Source: Lentisphaerota bacterium
GTDB taxonomy: Bacteria > Verrucomicrobiota > Lentisphaeria > Victivallales > Victivallaceae
Assembly: GCA_024225035.1 (NCBI GenBank)
Contig: JAAEMX010000219.1
Coordinates: 1 to 64,000, forward strand
Length of the DNA: 64,000 nt
Direction of reading: 5' to 3'
Below, one piece after another: positions 45,907-55,121 of the stretch (position 1 is the first letter of the stretch; the number at the start of each line of letters is the position of its first letter). A program made the position numbers and the translations under genes. Under the pieces are notes generated by a model. That model ran no database searches. It saw only the letters and a list, made by a program, of their open reading frames with translations, and had not been told where the DNA came from.

Positions 45907-46032
45907 TCAATTTATGCCTGTAAAATACGGCCAGATGTTACGTCCTCCGATTATAGCTCCATTCCTTGCTGCCGAAACAGCTGCACCAACTCCTGCTGAA
46001 CCACCAACAACCACAATGGCATCATATTTCAT
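45907..46032 (-). pseudogene. remnant of an FAD-dependent oxidoreductase N terminus
   Basis: On the minus strand ATG 46032, preceded by AGGGAG, opens a 41-codon frame. It begins MKYDAIVVVGGSAGVGAAVS and continues AARNGA: a Rossmann FAD-binding start typical of large FAD-dependent oxidoreductases of sugar and xenobiotic metabolism. After AARNGA the expected sequence is lost, the frame reads 15 unrelated residues and stops. The body of the gene (normally 400 residues or more) is absent, and the ribulokinase terminator follows at once. It looks like a gene removed by an internal deletion that left its 5' end. Confidence 0.7.
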
Positions 46033-46135
46033 AAAGATAATCTCCCTAATAAATGCTTTTAGTTGCTTTTTTTCGTATTACTGTCCTGAACAAACACCAC
46101 CAGATTTTTTATTACAAGACATGCTAACCCCATGA

Positions 46136-46610
46136 ATATTAACTTTTATTCAAAGCTCCAAATTATATAATGCAAGAGCATATAAAAAGTTTAAATGGCA
46201 AAAATAAGTTTCTTTAACACTTTTGATGAATAGTTTACAAGCAAGTTTTTAAATCATCTTGTTAATATAGAAACATTTACCCTTGGAATATCAATTTCAG
46301 CGATTAATCTAGATACCGAGTTATGCACGCAAAATTGCCAGCAGGAAAAATCCATTTGCCAACTTATATCTCATTTTATTGTTCACCATAACTCGTTCGC
46401 AACGGAACTCATTACGCTCAAGACAATCTATATAAATTTGTCTAATAAAAATTAACCTTGGATAATTTTATCCTGTGCGTTAATCACACGTTTTCAAATT
46501 AACCTTACGTACTTTTACATCTACATAAATATCCTTGAGTTAAACATTTTTGGACTTAAACGCCGACGTAAGCTATTTAATAACAAAGAATGTTTTTTAA
46601 TTTTTTACTA
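46136..46610. other. AT-rich intergenic region, no gene seen
   Basis: About 475 bases without a convincing reading frame, tRNA or terminator. Together with the oxidoreductase relic next to it, this may be decayed former coding sequence. Confidence 0.5.
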
Positions 46611-46638
46611 TTGACAAAATTAATGCGATACCTATAAT
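46611..46638 (+). promoter_or_regulatory. near-consensus sigma70 promoter of the nuclease gene
   Basis: Perfect TTGACA (46611-46616), a 16-base spacer and perfect TATAAT (46633-46638), 58 bases before the nuclease ATG. One of the best promoters in the window. Confidence 0.75.
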
Positions 46639-46695
46639 CTAATATTATTCCGCCTATTATTTAAACACCCTTAAGCAAAAAAGCAGGAGAAATTA

Positions 46696-47367
46696 ATGCG
46701 CAAGTTAATTTTAGCCCTCGTAGTCGCATTTGGTATTCACACTCTCTCAATCGCCTATGTCTTGCCCCAGGATGATCATGACGGACAGGTAGTAGAACAC
46801 TTTGCTTACACCCTGAAATACTGCAAGCAATGGCACCAGGCCTACTGGGTCGCTTACGAAATTACCGCTGATAAGCTTAATTCTCCTGTATGCAAAAGGC
46901 GTGATGCTTTCCGTCCTGACCCCATGGTTGAGGGCGGCAGCGCCGAACTTGTTGACTATCGCAACAGCGGTTTTGACCGCGGACATATGGCTCCTGCCGC
47001 CATTTTCAAATGGTCTAAAACCGCTATGAATGAGTGCTTTTACTTAAGCAACATGTCGCCGCAGCACAAAGACTGCAACCAGAAAATCTGGAATACAATT
47101 GAGCAGCACGTTAGAAACCTTGCACTCGAATACGGCGTCATAAATGTTATAACCGGCCCTGTAGTGATGGGTTCAGTATATCAGCAAATCGGCCCTAATC
47201 GTGTTGCTGTTCCGCAGTTATACTTCAAGGTCGTGATGGATGCCAATCTGAAACCTATTGAATGCTTTGTAGTCCCAAATCGTGGAACTCAATACCCGCT
47301 GACTTACTTTCAGGTTCCAATCAAATTCGTAACCGCCCTTACAGACCTGCACTTCCCAAACACTTAA
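46696..47367 (+). CDS. secreted DNA/RNA non-specific endonuclease (NUC1 family)
   Basis: A 223-residue exported nuclease. The signal peptide covers residues 1-20 (hydrophobic LILALVVAFGIHTLSIAYV). The catalytic motif is GFDRGHMAPAA (His about residue 97), followed by the metal-binding Asn region in SNMSPQHKDCNQKIWN. The His-Asn-metal fold would cut DNA and RNA without sequence preference, outside the cytoplasm, for nutrient scavenging or competition. It is led by a near-perfect promoter and closed by its own terminator. Confidence 0.92.
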   Translation: MRKLILALVVAFGIHTLSIAYVLPQDDHDGQVVEHFAYTLKYCKQWHQAYWVAYEITADKLNSPVCKRRDAFRPDPMVEGGSAELVDYRNSGFDRGHMAPAAIFKWSKTAMNECFYLSNMSPQHKDCNQKIWNTIEQHVRNLALEYGVINVITGPVVMGSVYQQIGPNRVAVPQLYFKVVMDANLKPIECFVVPNRGTQYPLTYFQVPIKFVTALTDLHFPNT

Positions 47368-47392
47368 GACTAATATAACTGAGATATTATAT

Positions 47393-47425
47393 AAACGCCG
47401 CTTAAATTTAATTTAGGCGGCGTTT
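47393..47425 (+). terminator. terminator after the nuclease gene
   Basis: AAACGCCGC pairs with GCGGCGTTT (9 bp, extended by A/T pairs in the loop), followed by TTTCTG. Confidence 0.75.
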
Positions 47426-47603
47426 CTGCTTGAAATATTTTGTTTTCCAAGTTATTATATTAAGTTGCCCGGCAGTGTGTAAAAAATTCCGGGACAACAA
47501 CATTGTAACATTCAATGCACATGCATTTCTCCACGGGGTCTAAGCAGCAAATGCATGTCATTCGCAAATAACTTTGCACCTACTAATAAAAAGGGGTCGT
47601 GGT

Positions 47604-49088
47604 ATGAGATTGGAAATCCAATGGTTCATATACGCGCTGGTCGAGAATCAGCTACTGACACTTGAAGACTGCATGGCACTATATGAGCAACTTGATCAGG
47701 AAATAGATATTACCTCCTACGCACAGGAAATACTTAATGCCCTTGCCAGCCAGATGCCTGAAGATGAACTTGAGGAAATAATGGAGCAGTTTCAAGCCGT
47801 AATGGAGTTTGCGGTGGAAAGCGCGGAACAAGGCACCCAACCGGAAATGTTTGCCGGCTACGCTCAAGGTGAAGCCGCTCCTGCTGAAGAAAGTCAAGCC
47901 ACCCATTCAAGGCCGATCGTTCAGTCATTTGAAAATGTTCCAAGCCTTGAAGGCATTTCATATATGTCTGACGAAGAAGTTGCCAATCTTATGATAAACT
48001 TGCTGACCAGCCTGCGTGAACTGGGAGCCAGTGACCTTCACTTGTCAGCTACAGGAGCTCCTTTTGTCAGACGTTCGCTGATTATTGAAAAACTCAGCAA
48101 TCAACCGCTCGAACCGGATGACGCCAAAAGATTAAATATGGCTTTACTCACAGAGGAGCAGCGCGCAAAATTCCAAGAAGATCAGGATTTAAACTTCGCA
48201 CTTGAGGTCGGAGAAGATCGCTTCAGGGTAAGTTTGATGGAGCATAAAGATGGAATGGGCGGCAGCTATCGTCTGGTTCCGGATCATATCCGATCACTTG
48301 CTGAACTGGGCTTTTTAGAAAGTGATATCAAGGTTATCGAACGCCTGCTTGACTACCACAACGGTCTGATTCTAGTAACCGGGCCACTGGGTTGCGGAAA
48401 AACTTCCACTCTTGCATCCATGGTAGATGTCATTAATAAAAACCGTCATGATCACGTAATATCCGTTGAGGACCCGATTGAAATTCTGCAAACGTCAACC
48501 AACTGTAATATTACCCAGCGCCAGATTGGGAAAGACACAAAATCATATAGTTCAGCCTTGAAAGGGGCTCTTCGTGAAGACCCGGACATTATCGTTATCG
48601 GGGAGCTGCATGACCTTGAAACCATTGAAAACGCGATTACAGCTTCCGAAACCGGTCACTTGGTTATCGGTACCCTGCATACCAAAGACGCAGCAAACAC
48701 TTTGAACCGTCTTCTGGACGTATTCCCGCCGTCACAGCAGCCGCAGATTCGAGCTATGACAGCTGGTTCACTGCGCGGAATTGTGTGTCAGCAGCTTATA
48801 CCGACCATAGATGGCGGCCTGACCGTGGCTTATGAGCTTCTGGTAAACAATATGGCCGTAGCAAACATTATTAATGATGGCAGAACACACCGTCTGAAGA
48901 GTGTTATGGAAACCGGACAGAAAGCTGGCATGTGCACTTTTGACAACAACCTGTTCAACCGAGTACAATTGGGACAAGTTGATCCCCAACTGGCCCGCGG
49001 CTATATGTATGACGCCTCTATCATTGCTCAGCTGGACAAATTTATTGCTATCAACGAAGCGAAAAAACTGGCCGCCGGCGGTCAATAA
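47604..49088 (+). CDS. PilT-like twitching motility ATPase with N-terminal extension
   Basis: A 494-residue secretion ATPase. Residues 1-125 are an acidic helical extension not found in PilT itself. The core starts at NLLTSLRELGASDLHLSATG. Walker A is VTGPLGCGKTSTLA (about 258), the Asp box VISVEDPIEI, Walker B in DIIVIGELHDLETI and the His box LVIGTLHTKDAANT. It would power type IV pilus retraction or a related machine at the inner membrane. ATG 47604 is preferred over an upstream TTG. A second homologue follows 18 bases downstream (PilU-like); no pilin or other pil genes are near. Confidence 0.88.
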   Translation: MRLEIQWFIYALVENQLLTLEDCMALYEQLDQEIDITSYAQEILNALASQMPEDELEEIMEQFQAVMEFAVESAEQGTQPEMFAGYAQGEAAPAEESQATHSRPIVQSFENVPSLEGISYMSDEEVANLMINLLTSLRELGASDLHLSATGAPFVRRSLIIEKLSNQPLEPDDAKRLNMALLTEEQRAKFQEDQDLNFALEVGEDRFRVSLMEHKDGMGGSYRLVPDHIRSLAELGFLESDIKVIERLLDYHNGLILVTGPLGCGKTSTLASMVDVINKNRHDHVISVEDPIEILQTSTNCNITQRQIGKDTKSYSSALKGALREDPDIIVIGELHDLETIENAITASETGHLVIGTLHTKDAANTLNRLLDVFPPSQQPQIRAMTAGSLRGIVCQQLIPTIDGGLTVAYELLVNNMAVANIINDGRTHRLKSVMETGQKAGMCTFDNNLFNRVQLGQVDPQLARGYMYDASIIAQLDKFIAINEAKKLAAGGQ

Positions 49089-49106
49089 AACTGGGGAGAC
49101 TTTACA

Positions 49107-50171
49107 ATGGCTAAACTTGACGAATATTTGACTGAGATGCTCAACAGGGGGCGGTTCAGACCTGCACCTTTCAGTTAACCACCCGGCAAAAATCCGCGTT
49201 CATGGCCGCTTTGAACCGTTAACAGATGATATAATTGACTCTGAATATATGGAGGTTCTGCTCCACGAAATCTGCCCTGAAGCACGCTGGCAGCATTTTC
49301 TGGAAACTCATGACCTTGACTTTGCACATGAAATTCCGGGACTGGCTCGTTTCCGAAGCAATTACCTGTGCAATTATCACGGTATCGCTGCGGTTTCCCG
49401 GCAAATTCCAAGTAAGATTCTGACGCTTAAAGACTTGAACCTGCCTAAAACTCTAATTGATATCTGTAATTTCAAAAGCGGCCTTGTGCTGGTAACCGGA
49501 CCAACCGGTTCAGGTAAATCCACTACTCTCGCGGCGATGATCGACTATATCAATGATAATTACGAAAAACACATCATCACCATTGAGGACCCGATTGAGT
49601 TTGTGCATCCAAATAAAAGCTGTGTAATTGTCCACCGTGAAGTCGGTATTCACAGTTCCTCGTTCCCTCGAGCCCTACGCGGCGCGATGCGCTCTACCCT
49701 GACATCGTACTGATTGGTGAGATGCGTGAACTCGAAACTATTCGTCTGGGCCTGGCTTGTGCCTCCATGGGAATGCTGGTTTTTGCTACGCTGCATACAA
49801 ATAACGCACCTAAAACCATTGACCGTATTATTGACGCCTTCCCTGCTAATGAACAGGCACAGATTCGCACAATGCTGGCGGAATGTTTACATGGCGTCGT
49901 TTCCCAGCTGCTTTGCCGCAGGATTCCTAAAGGTCGTGTGGCTTGTCACGAGATTCTGCTTAGAACAGACGGCCTTGCCAACGTTATTCGTGAAGGTCAG
50001 ATTTCCAATATCAGAACCATCATTGAATCAAACAAATCCCGTGGCATGTGCTCCATGGACGGTAACCTGAAAGACCTTATGAGTCAAGGTTTGATTACTG
50101 GTGAAGAAGCTTATATGAAAGCCAGTGACAAAAAACTGTTTGTCCAGTATATTGAAGATATGGAAGAATAA
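49107..50171 (+). pseudogene. PilU/PilT-like ATPase interrupted by two compensating frameshifts
   Basis: ATG 49107 starts MAKLDEYLTEMLNRG. In the run of five G at 49147-49151 one G too many shifts the frame; dropping it gives the expected GGSDLHLSVNHPAKIRVHG. The core then reads well with Walker A VTGPTGSGKSTTLA and the Asp box IITIEDPIEFV. At about 49692-49696 one base is missing, and the frame returns to the first for YPDIVLIGEMRELETI (Walker B) to the end YIEDMEE. Everything else about the gene is intact, about 354 codons. It is either a recent double-frameshift pseudogene or two sequencing errors; the first is homopolymeric, the second is not. Confidence 0.8.
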
Positions 50172-50287
50172 TCAGACTTATGTTCTGTGCTACTTTCTGT
50201 CTTCGCCAAATAGCGTTTCATCGTTGCGGCACAACTGACAAGTTGCCGATGTCATTAGAAAAGTTTACAGCCATAGGTTTTGTATTA

Positions 50288-50323
50288 AAAAAGCCGCTGA
50301 GAAAAGATCAGCGGCTTTTTTTA
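50288..50323. terminator. bidirectional terminator between pilU and ilvB
   Basis: AAAAGCCGCTGA pairs with TCAGCGGCTTTT around a 7-base loop, with T-runs on both strands. It serves the convergent pilU and ilvB genes. Confidence 0.9.
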
Positions 50324-50345
50324 TATTTGAAGTTCTTTTTCAGAA

Positions 50346-52046
50346 CTATTCAGTAATGATTGAACGGTAGTCCTTGCCCGGAGGAATCATCGGCAGAACG
50401 TGCTCGTCATAACCAGTATGAACATCCAGGATAAATGGACCGTCAGCTTCAAGCATTTCTTTGAGTGCTGGCTCAAGCTCTTCACGAGTGTAAACCTCAC
50501 GTCCCGGAATCTCATAGCCTTTGGCAATTGTAACGAAGTTCGGATAAGGGCGCTCAACACGCTCATTCTTCATAACAGTGTCACCGCGGCGGCTGCCGTA
50601 GAAGCGATCTTCCCACTGAGCAACCATTCCGAGATGTTGGTTGTTAAGGATAATCATCTTAACGCCGATCTCATTGATATGAAGAGTACCGAGTTCCTGA
50701 ATATTCATCTGGAAGGAACCGTCTCCATCAATATTAATAACCAGCGCATCCGGACGGGCAACCTTGGCGCCCATAGCCGCCGGAAGGCCAAATCCCATAG
50801 AGCCTAAACCACCAGAAGTCAAAAACTGACGCGGGAAGCTGTAAGTATAGAATTGAGCTGACCACATCTGATGCTGACCAACGCCTGGAACAATAATAGC
50901 TTCACCATTAGTCATTTCGCAGAGCTTCTGCATAACGTACTGCGGCTGAACTCTATCAGGTTTTTCTTTATATGTCAGCGGAAATTTCTTTTTCCAACCG
51001 TCAATTTTAGCAAACCATTCTGTATAATCTTTACGAACCGGAGCCTTGTTCAGTTCTATCAGAACATCTTTTACGTTGGCAACAATACCAAGATCGGCCG
51101 GTTTGTTCTTGTTAATTTCAGAATTGTCGATATCAACATGGATTATTTTAGACTGAGTAGCAAAGTTTCTAGGATCCCCAGTAACACGGTCATCAAAACG
51201 CGCGCCCATTGCAATAAGCAAGTCGCACTCATTCGCCGCGTTGTTTCCATAAACCGTACCATGCATACCGAGCCATTTAAGACTGAGGGGATGGTCTTCC
51301 GGAAAACAGCCAACGCCCATTAAAGTTGTAACTATAGGCAGGTTATAGCCTTCAGCAAATTTTTTGAGTTCTTCAGAAGACTCGGAAGAAATAATACCGC
51401 CGCCAACATAAAGACAAGGGCGTTCTGATTCTTCAATCATCTTCTTAATTTTTTCAATATCCTCAGGACGAGTAGCCGGATTCGGATCATATGCCTTAAC
51501 GTCAATAGAAACGTCAAAGTCAACATCGCAATACTGCTGCTGAATATTTTTCGGAATATCAACGATAACCGGACCTGGGCGTCCGCTCTTGGCCAGATAA
51601 AAAGCTTCTTTAATAACACGCGGCAGTTCAGAGGCGTCAAGAACGAGGTAACTGTGTTTAATTATCGGACGAGTCATACCGATAATGTCAGTTTCCTGAA
51701 AAACGTTTTTGCCGATCATGCTTGATGGAACCTGTCCAGTTATACAAACCATAGGAATTGAATCCATATAGGCATCAGCAATACCAGTCAGCAGGTTGGT
51801 GGCTCCAGGTCCACTTGTTGCCATACAAACCCCTACTTCTCCGGTCACACGGGCATAGCCGTCAGCGGCAAAAGCTCCGCCCTGTTCATGGCGGGGCAGA
51901 ATTACTCTGATATCAGACTCCGTTAAAGCCTGGTGCAATTCCATTGAAAATCCGCCAGGGTATGCGAAAATAGTATCAACGCCCTCGTTTTCCAGGCATT
52001 TAATCGTTATCTGATTGCCCTTGAGCATCTTTTTGTTCTCATCCAT
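50346..52046 (-). CDS. ilvB: acetolactate synthase large subunit
   Basis: A 566-residue thiamine-diphosphate enzyme making acetolactate or acetohydroxybutyrate, the first common step to Val, Leu and Ile. The catalytic glutamate region is FAYPGGFSMELHQAL and the motif GGAFAADGYARVTG is typical. The ThDP motif is GDGSFQMNIQELGTLHINEI (about residue 440), with FGLPAAMGAKVARPDA upstream. The biosynthetic type fits better than the catabolic ALS. No small regulatory subunit (ilvN) is adjacent. GGAGAAGG precedes the ATG. A short Leu/Val-rich leader and hairpin lie upstream, suggesting attenuation. Confidence 0.94.
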   Translation of the reverse strand: MDENKKMLKGNQITIKCLENEGVDTIFAYPGGFSMELHQALTESDIRVILPRHEQGGAFAADGYARVTGEVGVCMATSGPGATNLLTGIADAYMDSIPMVCITGQVPSSMIGKNVFQETDIIGMTRPIIKHSYLVLDASELPRVIKEAFYLAKSGRPGPVIVDIPKNIQQQYCDVDFDVSIDVKAYDPNPATRPEDIEKIKKMIEESERPCLYVGGGIISSESSEELKKFAEGYNLPIVTTLMGVGCFPEDHPLSLKWLGMHGTVYGNNAANECDLLIAMGARFDDRVTGDPRNFATQSKIIHVDIDNSEINKNKPADLGIVANVKDVLIELNKAPVRKDYTEWFAKIDGWKKKFPLTYKEKPDRVQPQYVMQKLCEMTNGEAIIVPGVGQHQMWSAQFYTYSFPRQFLTSGGLGSMGFGLPAAMGAKVARPDALVINIDGDGSFQMNIQELGTLHINEIGVKMIILNNQHLGMVAQWEDRFYGSRRGDTVMKNERVERPYPNFVTIAKGYEIPGREVYTREELEPALKEMLEADGPFILDVHTGYDEHVLPMIPPGKDYRSIITE

Positions 52047-52149
52047 TAGAATCCTTCTCCAAATTTGATACAGTTTTCCTGATTTTTTGTTTCAGGGAGT
52101 TATAAATAAACTGTTTTTAAAGCGGTAAAATGTGAAAAAATACGGGAGA

Positions 52150-52164
52150 CCCGGCACTGCCGGG
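52150..52164 (-). terminator. attenuator hairpin of ilvB leader
   Basis: CCCGGC, a 3-base loop and GCCGGG on the minus strand, followed after TCTCCCG by TATTTTTT. It begins three bases after the leader-peptide stop. The U-tract is nine bases from the stem, so the terminator is not ideal. Confidence 0.5.
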
Positions 52165-52166
52165 CG

Positions 52167-52202
52167 TCATACACCAACCAATTTTTCCAGTAGCTTCAAC
52201 AT
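52167..52202 (-). CDS. putative ilv leader peptide
   Basis: An 11-residue open frame on the minus strand, about 120 bases upstream of ilvB: M-L-K-L-L-E-K-L-V-G-V, with four Leu and two Val codons (six of ten after the Met). It is followed within three bases by a GC-rich hairpin and a T-run. Leader peptides rich in the end-product amino acids control ilv operons in other bacteria. The ribosome binding site is weak and the frame is short, so a chance match is possible; the parallel with the trpB leader in the same window strengthens it. Confidence 0.5.
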   Translation of the reverse strand: MLKLLEKLVGV

Positions 52203-52436
52203 AATTAATTACAAATAGTAACTCAAATGGTTTACATTAATATCCAAGCGTACCACATACGCCAAGCTTTAATATACACATTCTGCAATTAAAAGCAAAT
52301 CGTTATAGTTGTAAAAACATCGGTGTATTTGAAAAAAAGCAATTTAAAAGTATCGCAATACAATTAAAGTTTGAAAAATACCCTTAAATGGCCTAATATA
52401 TTTGGGCAAACAAATATAAGTGGAGTTGATCAGGAA
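52203..52436. promoter_or_regulatory. divergent upstream region of ilvB and histidine kinase
   Basis: About 230 AT-rich bases upstream of the ilv leader and of the histidine kinase gene. No clear operator or gene is seen. AGGAA just before ATG 52437 marks the kinase start. Confidence 0.4.
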
Positions 52437-55121
52437 ATGAAAATTCAAACAAAACTGACCGGTTTTTTTATAATTATGCTGGCTGTTTTCTCATATGTCC
52501 TGGTCTGGATAAGTACACGTGCCTACCGCCGTGAAGTCAATCGGCTGAACTATGAAGTTGCAGTACAACGCATTGATCATATGCTCAAAATTATCACGGA
52601 ACAGGACAATCTATTCCTCGAACATGTATACCAAAGTGAAGAAGAAGCCCAGAAAAAAGCCCTTGAAAGAATCCGCGATTCAATAAGAGTACGCACCGGT
52701 AATACTTCCGGGTATCCGATAATCATCACAGAAAAATCAAAACTTCTGCTTGGCCCCGAAATGCGAAAATTACCCAAAGTGCTTTCCTCAAGTCAATTCA
52801 ACTTTAATGAACACTTTCGTAAAAAACAGGGTGAAATACGTTACCTCACCGGACCTGTTTCACGCATAATGCTGTACAGGTCATTTCAGCCGTGGCGCTG
52901 GATATTGTGTTATTCATTTCCGGTAGAAGCCAGATTTTACAGTTCTGTAAGCAAGGGCTATTTCCGTCAAGTACTGGCGGTAATCTGCTGCATGGTGGCC
53001 TCAGTTGCCGCACTGCTTTGGCTAATTCAACACGCTTTATCTCCGCTGAATCGACTGGTCAGCAATGCCACCGGTATGGCTGCCGGAATATTCCCGGAAA
53101 GAAAAAATCATCCTGAATATTCAAACGATGAAATTGGTATTTTGAATAAAGCTTTTGATGAAATGGCTGATCGCATTCAGGAATCAATGGCGAAACTCCA
53201 GGAAGAAATTAAAGAACGCAGCGAAAAAGAACACGAAATTCGTGAACTTATTGAAAACTCGCCAATGCCGATTGCCATCGTCAGCCACGACAAATCTTAT
53301 TCTGTCAATGAAATGTTTTCCAAGGTTTTCGGATATAACGAAAAGGAGATGCGGTCTTTTAACAGTTTCTTTGAAATGAGCAAACCTGGCTTAATCCCAG
53401 CCCGCAAAAACACTGAATCCTGGCAGAAAATGCTGCTGGAAAAAACGCCGGGCATCGCGATAAAACGTCTCAAATGCAAAAACGGCAAAATCCTTGAGAT
53501 AGAAGTCAGACATAAGCGGATCAAACAGCAAAGCCTGCTGATTTTCAATGACCTGACAGAAATAAAAGAAGCTGAAAAGCGCCTGCGTAATACCCGCAAC
53601 TACCTGAATCAGCTGTTTAACTCAATCCGTCTGCTGCTGGTAGCGGTTAATGACCGTGGCTATGTGACCCAGTGGAACCTAGCCATGGAAAAGTTTACCG
53701 GAATAAAATCTCAGGACGCAGTAGGGTTCAAACTATGGATTCTTGCGCGTTTTCTAAATGTTTACCGCAACGAAGTTGAACAGGCTATTGCCAGTGCCAA
53801 ACCACGTGAGAAATACCGGGAGACTATTATCTGGCAAAAGCGTAAATTCTTTTTCAATATCTCTATCAACCCGTTTCAAAACAGTGAAAACAGCGGCTCT
53901 GTTATAATACTTGAAGATGTGACAGAGCTGGCAAGAAAAAGTGAACAACTTGTACAGACTCAAAAAATGGAAACAGTAGGCACTCTGACAGGAGGCCTTG
54001 CGCACGACTTCAACAATGTGCTTGGCGGCATCAAAGGTTCGCTGTCGATGATTCGATACTATTTGAATAACGCGCCTGATGAAACAGAAGAGATAAACGA
54101 ATTCGCGGCTTTAGCTGAGCAATCAGTAAACAGAGCTGCAAGCATGGTAGAACAGTTACTGGCCTTGTCCCGCAAAAGCCAGCTGTCTTTCAAAGCTGTT
54201 GACCTCAATGAATCATTCAGTCACGTCCTGAATATCTGCCGCGGTACTTTTGATAAAAGCGTGACAATCTCTCTATCCAAACCATCCGGCAAAATAATGG
54301 CGGAAGCCGATGAAGTTCAAATAGAACAAGTGCTTTTGAATATGCTTATCAATGCCGAACACTCAATGACTATTATGCGAGGCGAAGACGCACCTAAAGG
54401 CGGCGATATAGATATTTCAATCAGCCACACCCGTCTTGACCCGCTGCAATTCCCCAAAGCAATTGAACAGGAAGAGTTCTGGCAAGTAGCGATTCAAGAC
54501 AATGGAGTGGGGATACCTGCTGAATCCATGCGCAAAATTTTTGACCCGTTCTTTACTACGAAAGCACGCGGCAAAGGAACCGGCCTGGGGCTGGCCATGG
54601 TATATAACATCATTGACATGCATAATGGCTTTATAGACGTCAAATCAGAGTCGGGTAAAGGCAGTACTTTTACCCTGTTTCTGCCTGAAATGCTGCCGGG
54701 TGAAGAAGAGTACGAAATCCAAAAAGTAAGTTCTGAAATTATTTCCGGAAGTGGTCTGGTACTCATCGTTGACGACGAGCTGGCCATACGTGCCACAGCC
54801 GGGAAAATGCTTGAATCTCTAGGTTATAGAGTACTTACCGCTGAAAATGGAGAAGAGGGAGTCGAAATTTTCCGCAGCCACATGAGTGAAATTGATGTAA
54901 TTCTGCTGGACGTAGCAATGCCTGTCATGTCTGGAGATGAAGCCTTCAAACATATACGTGAAATAAAATCTGATGCAGTAGTGCTTGTCTCATCCGGCTT
55001 CACTAACGACAGCAGAGTTCAAAAGACCTTAGAGGCCGGCGCCTGCGGATTCATTAAGAAACCTTATTCTTTAAATAAATTGAGTAGGAAATTGCATGAA
55101 GTTCTCTCAAAACGATCTTGA
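52437..55121 (+). CDS. hybrid sensor histidine kinase with PAS domains and receiver
   Basis: An 894-residue membrane sensor. Residues about 8-28 are the first transmembrane helix, a roughly 150-residue periplasmic sensor follows, and the second helix is near residues 182-203, then HAMP. Two PAS domains follow (about 265-375 and 385-495). The HisKA box has the phosphorylated His in GGLAHDFNNVLGG. The ATPase has NMLINAEHSM, DNGVGIP, FDPFFTTK and GTGLGLAM. The C-terminal receiver has VDDELA, phospho-Asp in VILLDVAMPVMSG and the Lys in IKKPYS. ATG 52437 is chosen over an upstream frame start for its AGGAA. The gene overlaps tatD by 26 bases. Signal unknown. Confidence 0.9.
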   Translation: MKIQTKLTGFFIIMLAVFSYVLVWISTRAYRREVNRLNYEVAVQRIDHMLKIITEQDNLFLEHVYQSEEEAQKKALERIRDSIRVRTGNTSGYPIIITEKSKLLLGPEMRKLPKVLSSSQFNFNEHFRKKQGEIRYLTGPVSRIMLYRSFQPWRWILCYSFPVEARFYSSVSKGYFRQVLAVICCMVASVAALLWLIQHALSPLNRLVSNATGMAAGIFPERKNHPEYSNDEIGILNKAFDEMADRIQESMAKLQEEIKERSEKEHEIRELIENSPMPIAIVSHDKSYSVNEMFSKVFGYNEKEMRSFNSFFEMSKPGLIPARKNTESWQKMLLEKTPGIAIKRLKCKNGKILEIEVRHKRIKQQSLLIFNDLTEIKEAEKRLRNTRNYLNQLFNSIRLLLVAVNDRGYVTQWNLAMEKFTGIKSQDAVGFKLWILARFLNVYRNEVEQAIASAKPREKYRETIIWQKRKFFFNISINPFQNSENSGSVIILEDVTELARKSEQLVQTQKMETVGTLTGGLAHDFNNVLGGIKGSLSMIRYYLNNAPDETEEINEFAALAEQSVNRAASMVEQLLALSRKSQLSFKAVDLNESFSHVLNICRGTFDKSVTISLSKPSGKIMAEADEVQIEQVLLNMLINAEHSMTIMRGEDAPKGGDIDISISHTRLDPLQFPKAIEQEEFWQVAIQDNGVGIPAESMRKIFDPFFTTKARGKGTGLGLAMVYNIIDMHNGFIDVKSESGKGSTFTLFLPEMLPGEEEYEIQKVSSEIISGSGLVLIVDDELAIRATAGKMLESLGYRVLTAENGEEGVEIFRSHMSEIDVILLDVAMPVMSGDEAFKHIREIKSDAVVLVSSGFTNDSRVQKTLEAGACGFIKKPYSLNKLSRKLHEVLSKRS

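Noticed and set aside
45824..46135. Plus-strand 103-codon frame after the ribulokinase gene
   Set aside because: It covers the terminator and is antisense to the oxidoreductase relic, which has a better ribosome site and a recognisable FAD motif.
47604..50171. Interpreting the two PilT-like genes as a single split gene
   Set aside because: Each has its own start, Walker A and Walker B; they are tandem paralogues.
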